Assembly (NCBI GenBank): GCA_041389525.1
Contig: JAWKRR010000013.1
Coordinates: 1 to 64,000, forward strand
DNA length: 64,000 nt
Reading direction: 5' to 3'
From: JACKFB01 sp041389525
GTDB taxonomy: Bacteria > Myxococcota_A > UBA9042 > PHBI01 > JACKFB01
Position 1 is the first letter of the stretch. Each line of letters starts with the position of its first letter. Below, piece after piece: positions 54,352-64,000 of this stretch. Position numbers and translations under genes: made by a program. The notes beneath the pieces are model-generated. The model searched no databases, had not been told where the DNA came from, and saw only the letters and a program-made list of their open reading frames with translations.

Positions 54352-56738
54352 GCCCGCGTCCCCCCGGTGAGCGTGGCGACGAGGCGTCGCTTGCGTCGGC
54401 GCCGCCAAGCGATGCCCAGCAGCCCGAACAGGATGAACAGGATGGGCGCGCCGGCGACGGCCGCGACTTTGACGAGGCTCTGCTGGCCCTCGTCGAGCTG
54501 CTCAAGCGGGCGGCGCTGGTATTGCTTCGAGCGGATCTCGACCAGCGCCTCCTGCTGAATCGACCAGTCCAGCGCGTTGAAGAGGAACTGGATGTTGTCG
54601 TTGAGGGTGTGCTGAATCTGCGACAGCCGCACCTCCCAGTTCTGCAGGTTGGCGCGCCACTGCTGGAACTGGTCGATGATCTCGAAGCTGCCGCCGGTCA
54701 GCGCCGCGAGGTCGAAGCCGGCGAAGATGGTGGACTGGGACAGGGGCTCCAGCCCGAGGTTGGAGCCGATGACCAGCACGCGGCCCTCGCCCTTGTCGCG
54801 GCGCTGCGGTTTGACGGCCGGCTCCTTCTTGGCGGCGTCGGGCGACTCCGGGTCCTCCTCCGCGGCGGGTTCGGCGGGGGCCTCTTTGCCGGCGAAGTGG
54901 CTGGTGAGCTCGCCGGTGACGGTGGCGGCGACCACGAAAGGCCCTGCGCCCGCGGTCTGCGCCACGCGGGCGAGCTGGGCGGTGGGCTCGAGCGGGAACT
55001 GCGGGTCGGAGACGGTGATGGCGTCCTTAGTCGACTCGATGAGCGGCGTGACTGTGCGGCCAGGGGCCTCCGTGACGGTCAGGGCCTCAACCCAGGGCAG
55101 GGTGAGCGACGCGATGGAGCGCACCAGCGGGCTCTCGGTCGCCATGGCGTGCAGGACGGGCAGCAGCGGGTACGGGAACTGCTTCTGGGTCTGCCAGGCC
55201 AGCTGTCCCTGACGCACCACCGAGAGCACGTTGACGACGTCGTGGTCGGACTTCTCGGCGACCAGCGCGCCCGTCGGGGTGATGCCCCAGGTCGCGAGCA
55301 GCTCGCCGATATTCGACGTGTTCTTGGTCAGCTGGGTGACCGACATCGCGCCCTTGGGCGTGACGTTGAGGAGCTGGGCGTCCCAGGGGTTGAGGAAGAC
55401 GACCAGGGAGCCGCCGCCGAGGACGTACTGGTCGAGCTGGAAGAGCTGGTGCGGTGTGAGCGCGGTCTTCGGCCCGAAGAGGACCAGCCCGCCCACCGTG
55501 GTCGGCACGGGCTTGGCGAGGTCGACCTTGGCGATCTCGAAGCCCTGGCGCTTGAACAGGTTGCGCTCGACGCCGCCGAGGACTTGGTTGATGCGGTCCT
55601 GCATCAGGCCGAGCTGCTGGACGACCTGCTGGGCGAAGGGGTTCTTCTGGCCCAGGACGGGTGCCAGCTCCGGCGGGACGAGGGGGCTGTCGTCGGCGAA
55701 GGGGCAGAAGGCGTCGCCGGCGCAGACGAAGCCGATGCTCTTTCGGCCAGGCGAATCCTCGAGATTCTTCGCCTCGGAGTCGACCTCGGCCTTGATGGCG
55801 TGGAGGTTCTCGACGAACTGAAGGGCCGTCTGCTTCTGCTCCGCCTCGGTGGCCGCCAGGGCCTGCTGGAACTGGCCGTAGTTCTGGGAGAAGGCCGTGG
55901 CCATGTAGGCGAGGGAGTCCAGCGAGGGGTGGGTGCCCTGGAGCGCGGTCGCCGCGGTGAGGGTCGGGGCCACGCCGTCGCAGGCCTTCTGGATCTCCAG
56001 GGCCGCGGTTTGGTAGGCGCCGACTCGCTTTTCGGCGGCGTCGGCGGTCAGCAGGCCGAAGGGGTTGGCGCCCGCGCCGTCGTCTTTCGGGGCCGCGTCG
56101 ACCAGCGCCTTGTCGCAGGCGCCGACGGCCTCGTGGACGTTCTTCCCCGCCGTGAGCAGGTCCTGCATCTCGGCGGCGTGGTCCACCTTGTCGCGCAGGC
56201 GGGTCAGCAGCCGGGTGATCTCGAACTCGTAGTGCTCGGGGTAAAGGCCGAGGGGGAAGACCTCCATGGCGTCCGCGTAGTGGAAGGTCGCGCCCAGCAC
56301 GTACTGCTTGAACTCGAGGCGGCCGTCTTTGGCCGTGGCCTCCTCGCCGGAGAAAGCGCGCAGATTCGCGGTCTTCGCCTGCTCGACGATGTCGCCGTCG
56401 GCGACCCGGACCACCATCTTGCCGTCGGCGTAGCTGCGGTACTCCTCGATCTTGTCGCGGAAGGCCTGGGCGACGTCGCGCATCACGCGGGGCTGGCCGC
56501 TCTCGTCGCGGATGGTCTCGGGGAAGTCGGGCGAGATGTAGAGGGTGACCTCAAGCTCGTCGAAGGCCGCCACCGCGTCGCGGGAGGCCTGGCTCAGCGT
56601 GTTTAGGTTCGCCTCGGTGAGGTCGGTGCGCCCGAAGAGGCGGCCGGCGATGATGTTGACCAGCACGGCGATGACCACCGTCGCCGTGATGACGGCGGTG
56701 ACGTAGAGGCCGCCCGTGAGTTTGCTCGTCTTGGCCAT
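54348..56738 (-). CDS. GldG-like ABC-transporter-associated membrane protein
   Basis: A 796-residue protein of the ABC_transp_aux family (GldG, similar in fold to IFT52). An N-terminal helix (about 11-31) is followed by DLTEANLNTLSQASRDAV, the family hallmark. A large periplasmic part has an insertion of about 170 residues (150-330) rich in Ala, Gln and Glu, then the GGLVLFGPKTALTPHQLFQLD core. A C-terminal helix lies near 758-776 with a basic tail. It forms a complex with the permease and ATPase encoded just upstream. In Flavobacterium GldA, GldF and GldG are needed for gliding; elsewhere the substrate is unknown. Confidence 0.85.
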   Translation of the reverse strand: MAKTSKLTGGLYVTAVITATVVIAVLVNIIAGRLFGRTDLTEANLNTLSQASRDAVAAFDELEVTLYISPDFPETIRDESGQPRVMRDVAQAFRDKIEEYRSYADGKMVVRVADGDIVEQAKTANLRAFSGEEATAKDGRLEFKQYVLGATFHYADAMEVFPLGLYPEHYEFEITRLLTRLRDKVDHAAEMQDLLTAGKNVHEAVGACDKALVDAAPKDDGAGANPFGLLTADAAEKRVGAYQTAALEIQKACDGVAPTLTAATALQGTHPSLDSLAYMATAFSQNYGQFQQALAATEAEQKQTALQFVENLHAIKAEVDSEAKNLEDSPGRKSIGFVCAGDAFCPFADDSPLVPPELAPVLGQKNPFAQQVVQQLGLMQDRINQVLGGVERNLFKRQGFEIAKVDLAKPVPTTVGGLVLFGPKTALTPHQLFQLDQYVLGGGSLVVFLNPWDAQLLNVTPKGAMSVTQLTKNTSNIGELLATWGITPTGALVAEKSDHDVVNVLSVVRQGQLAWQTQKQFPYPLLPVLHAMATESPLVRSIASLTLPWVEALTVTEAPGRTVTPLIESTKDAITVSDPQFPLEPTAQLARVAQTAGAGPFVVAATVTGELTSHFAGKEAPAEPAAEEDPESPDAAKKEPAVKPQRRDKGEGRVLVIGSNLGLEPLSQSTIFAGFDLAALTGGSFEIIDQFQQWRANLQNWEVRLSQIQHTLNDNIQFLFNALDWSIQQEALVEIRSKQYQRRPLEQLDEGQQSLVKVAAVAGAPILFILFGLLGIAWRRRRKRRLVATLTGGTRA

Positions 56739-56748
56739 GAGTGTTCCC

Positions 56749-57477
56749 CTACTTCCAGTTGCGCGCTTGCAGCGACTGCACGGCGCAGACCAGCGAGACC
56801 ACGATGAAGGTCGCGTAGAACACCAGGTCGCGGGTGTCGATGACGCCGCGGGCGATGTTCGCGAAGTGGGCCTTCATCGACAGGGCCGCGAAGGCGTCGC
56901 GCGCGCTCTCCCACACCGAACCGATCATCGTGTCGATGGCGTAGAAGAAGGTGCAGAGCAAGACCGCGAGGATGAAGGCGATGATCTGGTTCTGGGTCCA
57001 GGTCGAGGTCAGCAGCCCCATGGCGGCGTAGGCGGCGCCGACCAAGAAGAGGCCGAGGTAGCCGCCGATGACGAGGCCGGTGTCGAGCTCGCCGAGGCTG
57101 CCGACGATGAGCGGGAAGACCAGGCTCATCAGGAGCGTGACCGCGAGGATGCCGAGGGCGCCCAGGTACTTGCCGACGATGATCTGGGTGTCGGTCACCG
57201 GCCAAGTCACGAGCAGCTCGATGGTCCCGGCGCGCTTCTCCTCGCTGAGGAGGCGCATGGTGATGGCCGGGATGTAGAGGATGAAGAAGAGCGGGATCTG
57301 CTCGATGAGCGGGCGAATCGTGGCCTGATTGGCGTTGAAGAAGTCGTAGACCACGAAGAGGTAGACGCCGCAGATCGCCAGGAACACCGTGATGGCGACG
57401 TAGGCGATGGGGCTGCCGAAGTAGAAAGCCAGCTCGCGCTTGGCGATGGCGGAGACGTTTCGTAGGGCGTCGGTCAC
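56749..57477 (-). CDS. ABC-2 type permease (GldF-like)
   Basis: A 242-residue inner-membrane protein with six helices. AIAKRELAFYFGSPIAYVAI at the N terminus and SEEKRAGTIELLVTWPVTDTQ (the conserved cytoplasmic coupling loop) define the family. It starts with GTG at 57477, one base after the stop of the ATPase gene, and ends ten bases before the GldG-like gene. It should pair with the ATPase to form the transporter core. Confidence 0.88.
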   Translation of the reverse strand: MTDALRNVSAIAKRELAFYFGSPIAYVAITVFLAICGVYLFVVYDFFNANQATIRPLIEQIPLFFILYIPAITMRLLSEEKRAGTIELLVTWPVTDTQIIVGKYLGALGILAVTLLMSLVFPLIVGSLGELDTGLVIGGYLGLFLVGAAYAAMGLLTSTWTQNQIIAFILAVLLCTFFYAIDTMIGSVWESARDAFAALSMKAHFANIARGVIDTRDLVFYATFIVVSLVCAVQSLQARNWK

Positions 57478-57478
57478 G

Positions 57479-58417
57479 TCACACCACCTGCGTGAGCTTG
57501 CGGAAGATGCCCTCGAGATCGAGGACCTGACGGTGGAGCTCGACTAGCTGCCAGCCGCGCTCGACGGCCAGGGCGTAGACGAGGGGGCGGAGGTCGGTGC
57601 CGGTGGCGGCTTGGAGCTCGAGGGCGAGGGCGCCGTCTTCTGCGGCCATGGCGTTCTGGACGCGGTCGACGCCGGGGAGGGCGGCGAGGGCCTCGCGGGC
57701 GTCGGCCTCGGGGGCGCCGCGGAGGACGACCCGGACGCGGGGGCGCTCCTCCTCGCGGGACTGCAGCTCGGCCGGGGTGCCGTCGGCGACCACGCGGCCC
57801 TGGTGCACGATGATCATGCGCGTGCAGGTGGCCATGACCTCGGGGAGGTTGTGGGTGGACAGGATGATGGTCCGCTCGCGGCCAAGCTCGCGGACGAGGT
57901 TACGGATCTCGACGATCTGGTTCGGGTCCAGGCCGCTGGTGGGCTCGTCGAGGATGAGGATGTCGGGCTCGTGGATGAGCGCCTGGGCGAGGCCGACGCG
58001 CTGCTTGAGGCCCTTGGACAGGGTACCGATGGCGTGGCCGGCGCGGTTGGAGATGCCGCAGAGGCCGGCGGCGCGGTCGATGCTGTTGTGGATGGCCCCG
58101 CGGGCGATGCCGCGGATTGTCGCGACGTAGGCGAGGTAATCGTAGACCAGCATCTCGGGGTAGAGGGGCGTCGACTCCGGCAGGTAGCCGATGCGGCGCC
58201 GGACCGCGAGCCCGTCGCGGTTGACGTCGACGCCGTCCACGGTGACCTGGCCGGCGGTCTGAGGCATGAAGCCCGTGAGGATCTTCATCGTGGTGGACTT
58301 GCCGGCGCCGTTGGGCCCCAGAAAGCCGACGATCTCACCGCGTTGGATCTCGAAGCTGACGCCCTTGAGCGCCTCGAGGTCACCGTACGTCTTGGTGAGG
58401 TTTGAGACCTGGATCAT
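57479..58417 (-). CDS. ABC transporter ATP-binding protein (GldA-like)
   Basis: A 312-residue ATPase of the ABC-2/drug-export class. Walker A is GPNGAGKST (34-42), the signature is LSKGLKQRVGLAQAL (near 134), and Walker B is ILILDEPTSGLDP. The region after residue 220 forms a small extra domain (RVRVVLRGAPEADAREAL). The start at 58417 follows GGGGAG, and the frame upstream to 58453 is not conserved. It heads the four-gene operon with the permease, the GldG-like protein and the DUF4340 protein. Confidence 0.9.
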   Translation of the reverse strand: MIQVSNLTKTYGDLEALKGVSFEIQRGEIVGFLGPNGAGKSTTMKILTGFMPQTAGQVTVDGVDVNRDGLAVRRRIGYLPESTPLYPEMLVYDYLAYVATIRGIARGAIHNSIDRAAGLCGISNRAGHAIGTLSKGLKQRVGLAQALIHEPDILILDEPTSGLDPNQIVEIRNLVRELGRERTIILSTHNLPEVMATCTRMIIVHQGRVVADGTPAELQSREEERPRVRVVLRGAPEADAREALAALPGVDRVQNAMAAEDGALALELQAATGTDLRPLVYALAVERGWQLVELHRQVLDLEGIFRKLTQVV

Positions 58418-58468
58418 GAGGCTCCCCGGTGTGGCCGAAGGAAGTGCCCCCAAGGGGCGCGGCGCCGC

Positions 58469-58496
58469 AGGTTACTTGGCTGCCGAGCATCGTCAA
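58469..58496 (-). promoter_or_regulatory. Promoter of the Gld-type operon
   Basis: Minus strand: TTGACG (58496-58491), a 16-base spacer and TAACCT (58474-58469), with a leader of about 45 bases. Confidence 0.5.
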
Positions 58497-58563
58497 GCGG
58501 CCGCGCCAGGGGGCGACGCGGGCGAGACGACTGGAACGGGCGCGCCAAACCGGGAGGTCCGGG

Positions 58564-58597
58564 ATGTTATTCCCATCGCGGTGGGCCAATGTTATTC
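58564..58597 (+). promoter_or_regulatory. Two direct repeats ATGTTATTC upstream of the bactofilin gene
   Basis: ATGTTATTC occurs at 58564-58572 and again at 58589-58597, 25 bases apart, in an otherwise GC-rich region. They may be paired activator sites or include a -10 box; no convincing -35 box accompanies either. Confidence 0.35.
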
Positions 58598-58629
58598 GAG
58601 CCGCCGTCACGCATGCTGAGGAGCTGTCC

Positions 58630-59016
58630 ATGAGCGACGTCAACACGCTGGTAGGCCGGGGAAGCCACTTCGAGGGCAAGATGACCTTCGAGGGCGTCGT
58701 GCGGGTAGACGGCTCGTTCGAGGGCGAGATTGTCAGCGACGACACGCTCATCATCGGCGAAGGCGCTGAGGTGCGCGCGGAGCTGGATGTCGCCACCCTG
58801 GTGATCTACGGCACGGTCTACGGGAATATCCGGGCCAGCAACTGCGTGGAATTGCACGCGCCGGGTCACCTCGTCGGGAACATCATCAGCCCGTCGCTCA
58901 TCGTGGAGCGGGGCGCGATGTTCGACGGCAATTGCCGGATGGGCGTCGTCGACTGGCCGCAGCTGGAAGGGCCGGCGGATGAGGACGAGGACGTCGAGGG
59001 CTCAGACGACGACTGA
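58630..59016 (+). CDS. Bactofilin
   Basis: A 128-residue cytoskeletal protein that polymerises without nucleotide. The beta-helical core (about 8-105) shows the regular pattern FEGKMTFEGVVRVDGSFEGE, LIIGEGAEVRAEL and GTVYGNIRASNCVELHAPGH, followed by an Asp/Glu-rich tail. Bactofilins help position wall enzymes and ParABS components and shape cells. The ATG at 58630 follows a GAGGAG site; the frame open upstream to 58429 is not conserved. It is transcribed away from the Gld-type operon and toward atpC. Confidence 0.92.
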   Translation: MSDVNTLVGRGSHFEGKMTFEGVVRVDGSFEGEIVSDDTLIIGEGAEVRAELDVATLVIYGTVYGNIRASNCVELHAPGHLVGNIISPSLIVERGAMFDGNCRMGVVDWPQLEGPADEDEDVEGSDDD

Positions 59017-59088
59017 GCGTCTGCGGCGCCGAGCGCGCCCGCGGAGAGTGCCCCGCCGCGCGTGGACGTGCGGCGGGGGACGCGAGGG

Positions 59089-59508
59089 CTAGGCCGGGAT
59101 GACCGGCTTGGTGCGCTTGGCGACCGCGAGGCGGTTCTCGGCGCGTCGCAGCGAGTGCTGCAGACGAGCCACTTCCTCGCCGCGGGTCGGGTCCACGGAG
59201 CGCAGCTCGGCGCCCACGCGGGCGAGGGCGGCTTCGGCGCGCTGGACATCGATCTCGGCAGGGCGCTCGGCGGTCTCGGTGATGACGACCACCTCGTCGC
59301 CTGCGACCTCGGCGAAACCGCCGTTGACCGCGAGCCAGCCGATCTCGCCCTGAAGCGGCTTCCAGCTCAGCCCGCCGATCCCGACGCTGGTGAGCAGCGC
59401 GCGGTGGCCCGGAAGCACGCCGAGATCGCCCATCTCACCGGGGATGGTGACCTCGGCGACCTGGGCGTCGACCTTGGCGCCGCGTGGCGTTACGACTCTG
59501 AGATGCAT
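59089..59508 (-). CDS. atpC: F1-ATP synthase epsilon subunit
   Basis: A 139-residue central-stalk subunit. The N-terminal beta sandwich includes MGDLGVLPGHRALLTSV and VNGGFAEVAGDEVVVI, and a C-terminal helical hairpin (AEAALARVGAELRS and RRAENRLAVAK) can inhibit ATP hydrolysis. The length is normal. It is the last gene of the atp series, 39 bases after atpD. The bactofilin gene ends 72 bases away on the other strand. Confidence 0.95.
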   Translation of the reverse strand: MHLRVVTPRGAKVDAQVAEVTIPGEMGDLGVLPGHRALLTSVGIGGLSWKPLQGEIGWLAVNGGFAEVAGDEVVVITETAERPAEIDVQRAEAALARVGAELRSVDPTRGEEVARLQHSLRRAENRLAVAKRTKPVIPA

Positions 59509-59547
59509 CGTCGGCTCCTGTAGATGTGATCGCTACCGAGTCGCGAA

Positions 59548-60993
59548 TCAGAGAGTCTTGGCGCGCTCGATCACACTCTCGATCGTGCCGACCATGTAGA
59601 AGGCCTGCTCGGGGATGTGGTCGTACTCACCGTTGCAGATGCCCTTGAAGCCCTTGATGGTGTCTTCGAGCTTCACGTACACGCCCTTGGTGCCGGTGAA
59701 GGTCTCGGCGACGTGGAAGGGCTGGCTCAAGAAGCGCTGGATCTTGCGGGCGCGCTCGACGGTGCGGCGCTGATCCTCGGAGAGCTCGTCCATGCCGAGG
59801 ATGGCGATGATGTCGAGCAGGTCCTTGTAGGCCTGCAGGATCTCCTGGACGCGGCGGGCGACGTCGTAGTGCTCGCGGCCGACCACCTGGGGGTCGAGGA
59901 TGCGGCTGGTCGAGTCGAGCGGGTCCACGGCGGGGTAGATGCCCAGCGACGCGAGGTTACGCGAGAGCACGGTCGTCGCGTCCAAGTGGGCGAAGGCCGT
60001 GGCGGGCGCCGGGTCGGTCAAGTCGTCGGCGGGCACGTAGATGGCCTGCACCGAGGTGATCGAGCCGCGGTTGGTCGAGGTGATGCGCTCCTGGAGCCCA
60101 CCCATCTCGGTGGCCAGGGTCGGCTGATAGCCTACGGCCGAGGGGATGCGGCCGAGGAGGGCCGAAACCTCAGAACCTGCCTGGGTAAATCGGAAGATGT
60201 TGTCGATGAAGAGCAGCACGTCCTGGCCCTGCTCGTCGCGGAAGTGCTCGGCCACGGTGAGGGCCGAGAGCGCGACGCGTGCGCGGGCTCCTGGCGGCTC
60301 GTTCATCTGGCCGAAGACCAGCGCGGTCTTCGTGAGCACGGACGCGCCGGTGGAGAGCTTGGAGTCCTCCATCTCGTTCCAGAGGTCGTTGCCCTCACGG
60401 GTACGCTCGCCGACGCCGCCGAACACCGACACGCCGCCGTGCTGCATGGCGATGTTGTTGATCAGCTCCTGAATCAGCACGGTCTTGCCGACGCCGGCGC
60501 CGCCGAAGAGGCCGATCTTTCCACCGCGCTGGTAGGGGGCCAGCAAGTCCACGACCTTGATGCCGGTCTCGAAGGCCTGAACCTTCGTGTCCTGGTCGAT
60601 GAGCTTCGGGGGCTCGCGGTGAATCGGGTCGTAGTGCTTGGCCTCGATGGGGCCGCGCTCGTCCACCGGCTCGCCGATGACGTTCATGATGCGGCCGAGG
60701 GTCGCGTCGCCCACCGGCATCATGATCGGCTTGCCCGTGTTGCGGACCGGCAACCCGCGGACCAGACCGTCGGTCGTGTCCATGGCGATGGCACGGACGG
60801 CGCGGTCGCCGGTGTGCTGCGCGACCTCGAGCACGAGGTTGAACTCGCGGTCGTCAATGTTCGCGTTGGTCACGCGGAGGGCCGTGAGGATCTCCGGCAG
60901 GTCGCCCTCCGGAAACTCGACGTCCACGACGGGGCCGATGACCTGGGTGACGCGGCCCGTGGACCGGTTATCTGCTGCGACTGCTGCTGCCAT
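59548..60993 (-). CDS. atpD: F1-ATP synthase beta subunit
   Basis: A 481-residue catalytic subunit. The P-loop is GGAGVGKTVLIQEL (near residue 155), the DELSEED-type loop reads LGMDELSEDQ, and ALSALTVAEHFRDEQGQDVL and NNIFRFTQAGSEVSALLGRIPSAVG-like segments are conserved. The first ten residues are Ala-rich and slightly longer than usual. It lies 86 bases after atpG. Confidence 0.98.
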   Translation of the reverse strand: MAAAVAADNRSTGRVTQVIGPVVDVEFPEGDLPEILTALRVTNANIDDREFNLVLEVAQHTGDRAVRAIAMDTTDGLVRGLPVRNTGKPIMMPVGDATLGRIMNVIGEPVDERGPIEAKHYDPIHREPPKLIDQDTKVQAFETGIKVVDLLAPYQRGGKIGLFGGAGVGKTVLIQELINNIAMQHGGVSVFGGVGERTREGNDLWNEMEDSKLSTGASVLTKTALVFGQMNEPPGARARVALSALTVAEHFRDEQGQDVLLFIDNIFRFTQAGSEVSALLGRIPSAVGYQPTLATEMGGLQERITSTNRGSITSVQAIYVPADDLTDPAPATAFAHLDATTVLSRNLASLGIYPAVDPLDSTSRILDPQVVGREHYDVARRVQEILQAYKDLLDIIAILGMDELSEDQRRTVERARKIQRFLSQPFHVAETFTGTKGVYVKLEDTIKGFKGICNGEYDHIPEQAFYMVGTIESVIERAKTL

Positions 60994-61079
60994 CGTCTGC
61001 CTCTCAGGCTCTAAAAGGAGTTCAGTGTTCGTCTGTTCTGCGAGCGCCGCGCGGTCGGCCCGGTCGACTCAGGGGGGGA

Positions 61080-61943
61080 TTACTTGATGGCCTCGGCGCC
61101 GCCGATGATCTCCATCAGCTCCTTGGTGATGTTCGCCTGCCGCGCGCGGTTGTACTGCAGCGTCAGGCGGTCGATCAGCTCGCCGGCGTTCTTGGTCGCG
61201 CTGTCCATCGCGCTCATGCGCGCGCCCATCTCCGAGGCGACGCTCTCAAGCAGCTGCCGGTAGATCTGCACCGTGATGTGGCGCGGAATCACCGCGTCCA
61301 TCACCTGCTCTTTCGAAGGCTCGTAGATGAACTCCGCGAGCTCACCGCCATCGGGGGGCGTCGTGGGGACCACCGGCAGGAGCTGCTCGATGATCACTTC
61401 CTGCGAGATCGCGGACTTGAACTCGTTGTAGACCACATAGAGCGCGTCCACTTCGCCCTCGACGAAGGCCACGATGGCCTTCTCGGCGATGTCCGACGCG
61501 GACTCCAGGCTCACGCCCTTCTGGATGTCCCGGAAGTAGCTGCCGATCGGGGTCGGCCGCCGCTTGAAGTACTCGTTGCCCTTTCGGCCAACGATATCCA
61601 GCGTGATCTGCTCGTGCCCGCGGGGATTCTCGCGGATGTAGCGCTCAGTCGCGCGGTTGACGGTGGCGTTGAAGCCGCCGCAGAGCCCGCGGTCACTGGT
61701 CATGACGAGCAGATGCACACGCTTCGGCTCCCGCTGCTCAAGCAGGGGATGGTCCGAAAAGTCGGCGCGGGCGGCGAGCTGACCGATGACGTCGCGCAGC
61801 CGATAGCTGTACGGGCGCGCGGTCTCGATCGCCTCCTGTGCCTTACGAAGCCGAGCCGCGGCGACCATCTTCATGGCCTTCGTGATCTGCTGCGTGTTCT
61901 TGACGGAGCCGATGCGCTTCCGGATGTCCTTCAGGCTCGGCAT
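61080..61943 (-). CDS. atpG: F1-ATP synthase gamma subunit
   Basis: A 287-residue rotor shaft. The N-terminal helix PSLKDIRKRIGSVKNTQQIT and the C-terminal helix (MDSATKNAGELIDRLTLQYN) form the coiled coil that turns inside the alpha-beta ring. TSDRGLCGGFNATV is the family signature. The start lies two bases after the atpA stop, so translation is coupled. Confidence 0.97.
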   Translation of the reverse strand: MPSLKDIRKRIGSVKNTQQITKAMKMVAAARLRKAQEAIETARPYSYRLRDVIGQLAARADFSDHPLLEQREPKRVHLLVMTSDRGLCGGFNATVNRATERYIRENPRGHEQITLDIVGRKGNEYFKRRPTPIGSYFRDIQKGVSLESASDIAEKAIVAFVEGEVDALYVVYNEFKSAISQEVIIEQLLPVVPTTPPDGGELAEFIYEPSKEQVMDAVIPRHITVQIYRQLLESVASEMGARMSAMDSATKNAGELIDRLTLQYNRARQANITKELMEIIGGAEAIK

Positions 61944-61945
61944 GA

Positions 61946-63472
<1,527 letters not shown>

Positions 63473-63559
63473 CGAGGACTCCCGATTCTTACGGGTTTAG
63501 GGACTGTTGCCGGGCCGACGGCCCCGCTGTGATTCAAACTCTGCGCCGGGCGCAGGAGG

Positions 63560-64000
63560 TCATTCGAGGAGCGCGTCGCGCAGGCTGTCTAGGTGCATGC
63601 GCGCTGTGGCGTCGACGACGAGGTTGCCCATGCGGACTTGCACGCCGCCGAGCAGCTCCGGGTCCACCCGCGCGTCGAGCATCACCGTCTTGTCAGTGAG
63701 GGTCTTGAGCGCGGTCTGGATGCGGGTGAGTTCCGTGCGCTCGAGGGGCGCGGCGCTGATGACCGTCGCCCGGACGCGGCCGGAGAGGTCGTCCATGATG
63801 TCCTGGAACGCATTGCTGACCGACACGATCTCGTCGATGCGGCGATGCTCCAGCATCACCAGCACGAAGTTGCGCGTGGTCGGGGCGAAGAGGTACTTCG
63901 CGAAGAGCTTGACCAGGATGTCTCGCTTGTCGTTCAGCGAAACCACGGGGCTCTTCAAGACGTTCTGCAGCTCGGGGCTGGCAGTCCAGGTCTCGGCGAA
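63560..64000 (-). CDS. atpH: F1-ATP synthase delta subunit (5' end outside window)
   Basis: At least 146 codons are present, covering most of the C-terminal two thirds of the delta (OSCP-like) subunit that links F1 to the peripheral stalk. The sequence enters the window as FAETWTASPELQNVLKSPVV, which fits the middle of the protein. VMLDARVDPELLGGVQVRMG and DLVVDATARMHL-like segments near the end are the signature region. A TTG at 63958 is an internal leucine, not a start: the frame stays open to the window edge. Confidence 0.92.
   Translation of the reverse strand, partial: FAETWTASPELQNVLKSPVVSLNDKRDILVKLFAKYLFAPTTRNFVLVMLEHRRIDEIVSVSNAFQDIMDDLSGRVRATVISAAPLERTELTRIQTALKTLTDKTVMLDARVDPELLGGVQVRMGNLVVDATARMHLDSLRDALLE

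Overview
The window is GC-rich throughout (I estimate around 70%) and Gram-negative in content. It encodes a meso-diaminopimelate-type MurE, several lipoproteins, F1-ATPase subunits, a bactofilin and TRAP/TatT transport genes. Two long cysteine-rich lipoproteins carry CxGKxCGxDGCGGSCGxC repeats. This mixture suggests a delta-type lineage such as Myxococcota or Bradymonadota, but no rRNA or other decisive marker is present, so that is an inference. I found no tRNA, rRNA, CRISPR array, transposase-bearing insertion sequence or prophage.

Layout. 1-2887: the 5' end of a huge cysteine-rich lipoprotein gene on the minus strand, whose 3' end lies outside the window. 3240-12239: an acyltransferase gene facing a tight eight-gene minus-strand operon (yacG, two M16 peptidases, a crotonase, an RluA-type pseudouridine synthase, bioB, bioF, bioD). 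12445-20706: plus-strand rseP-tsaB, pyrG, ftsK and a secreted SGNH-like protein. 20728-23823: an accessory patch with a palindromic repeat element, a small membrane protein, an Rpn-family nuclease, a DUF4262 gene and an MNT nucleotidyltransferase followed by a truncated HEPN reading frame. 24012-40703: a near-complete division and cell-wall (dcw) cluster on the minus strand in the order mraZ, rsmH, ftsL, a TPR lipoprotein, ftsI, murE, murF, mraY, ftsW, murG, murB, ftsQ, ftsA, ftsZ. It has no murD, murC or ddl. 41306-47541: a second cysteine-rich lipoprotein and a TatT-P-Q-M TRAP transporter operon. 47699-52305: a lipoprotein, a gap with two unrelated palindromic elements, a MepA-type endopeptidase, a secreted protein, an atypical OmpR-type regulator and a glutamine-synthetase-family enzyme. 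52444-58417: a Gld-type ABC transporter operon ending in a DUF4340 protein. 58630-64000: a bactofilin and atpH-A-G-D-C, with atpH cut by the window end.

How the genes work together. The dcw cluster supplies most lipid II synthesis (MurE, MurF, MraY, MurG, MurB) and the divisome (FtsL, FtsI, FtsW, FtsQ, FtsA, FtsZ). Ten of its eleven junctions from mraZ to ftsQ overlap by one or four bases, so it is probably translated as one coupled unit. FtsK, MepA and bactofilin add chromosome segregation, peptidoglycan trimming and cell-shape functions. The minus-strand operon ending in bioB-bioF-bioD makes biotin.

The least explained structures are non-coding. A 167-168-base imperfect palindrome occurs twice (20728-20895 and 48324-48493) with paired compensatory changes in its stem. 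A separate 29-base-pair hairpin of CGCCAAGA-type units lies at 48545-48612, and eleven in-register heptamers lie at 52356-52432. Several genes have a -10 box (often TAGNNT) ending only 6-9 bases before the start codon, which points to frequent leaderless transcription.
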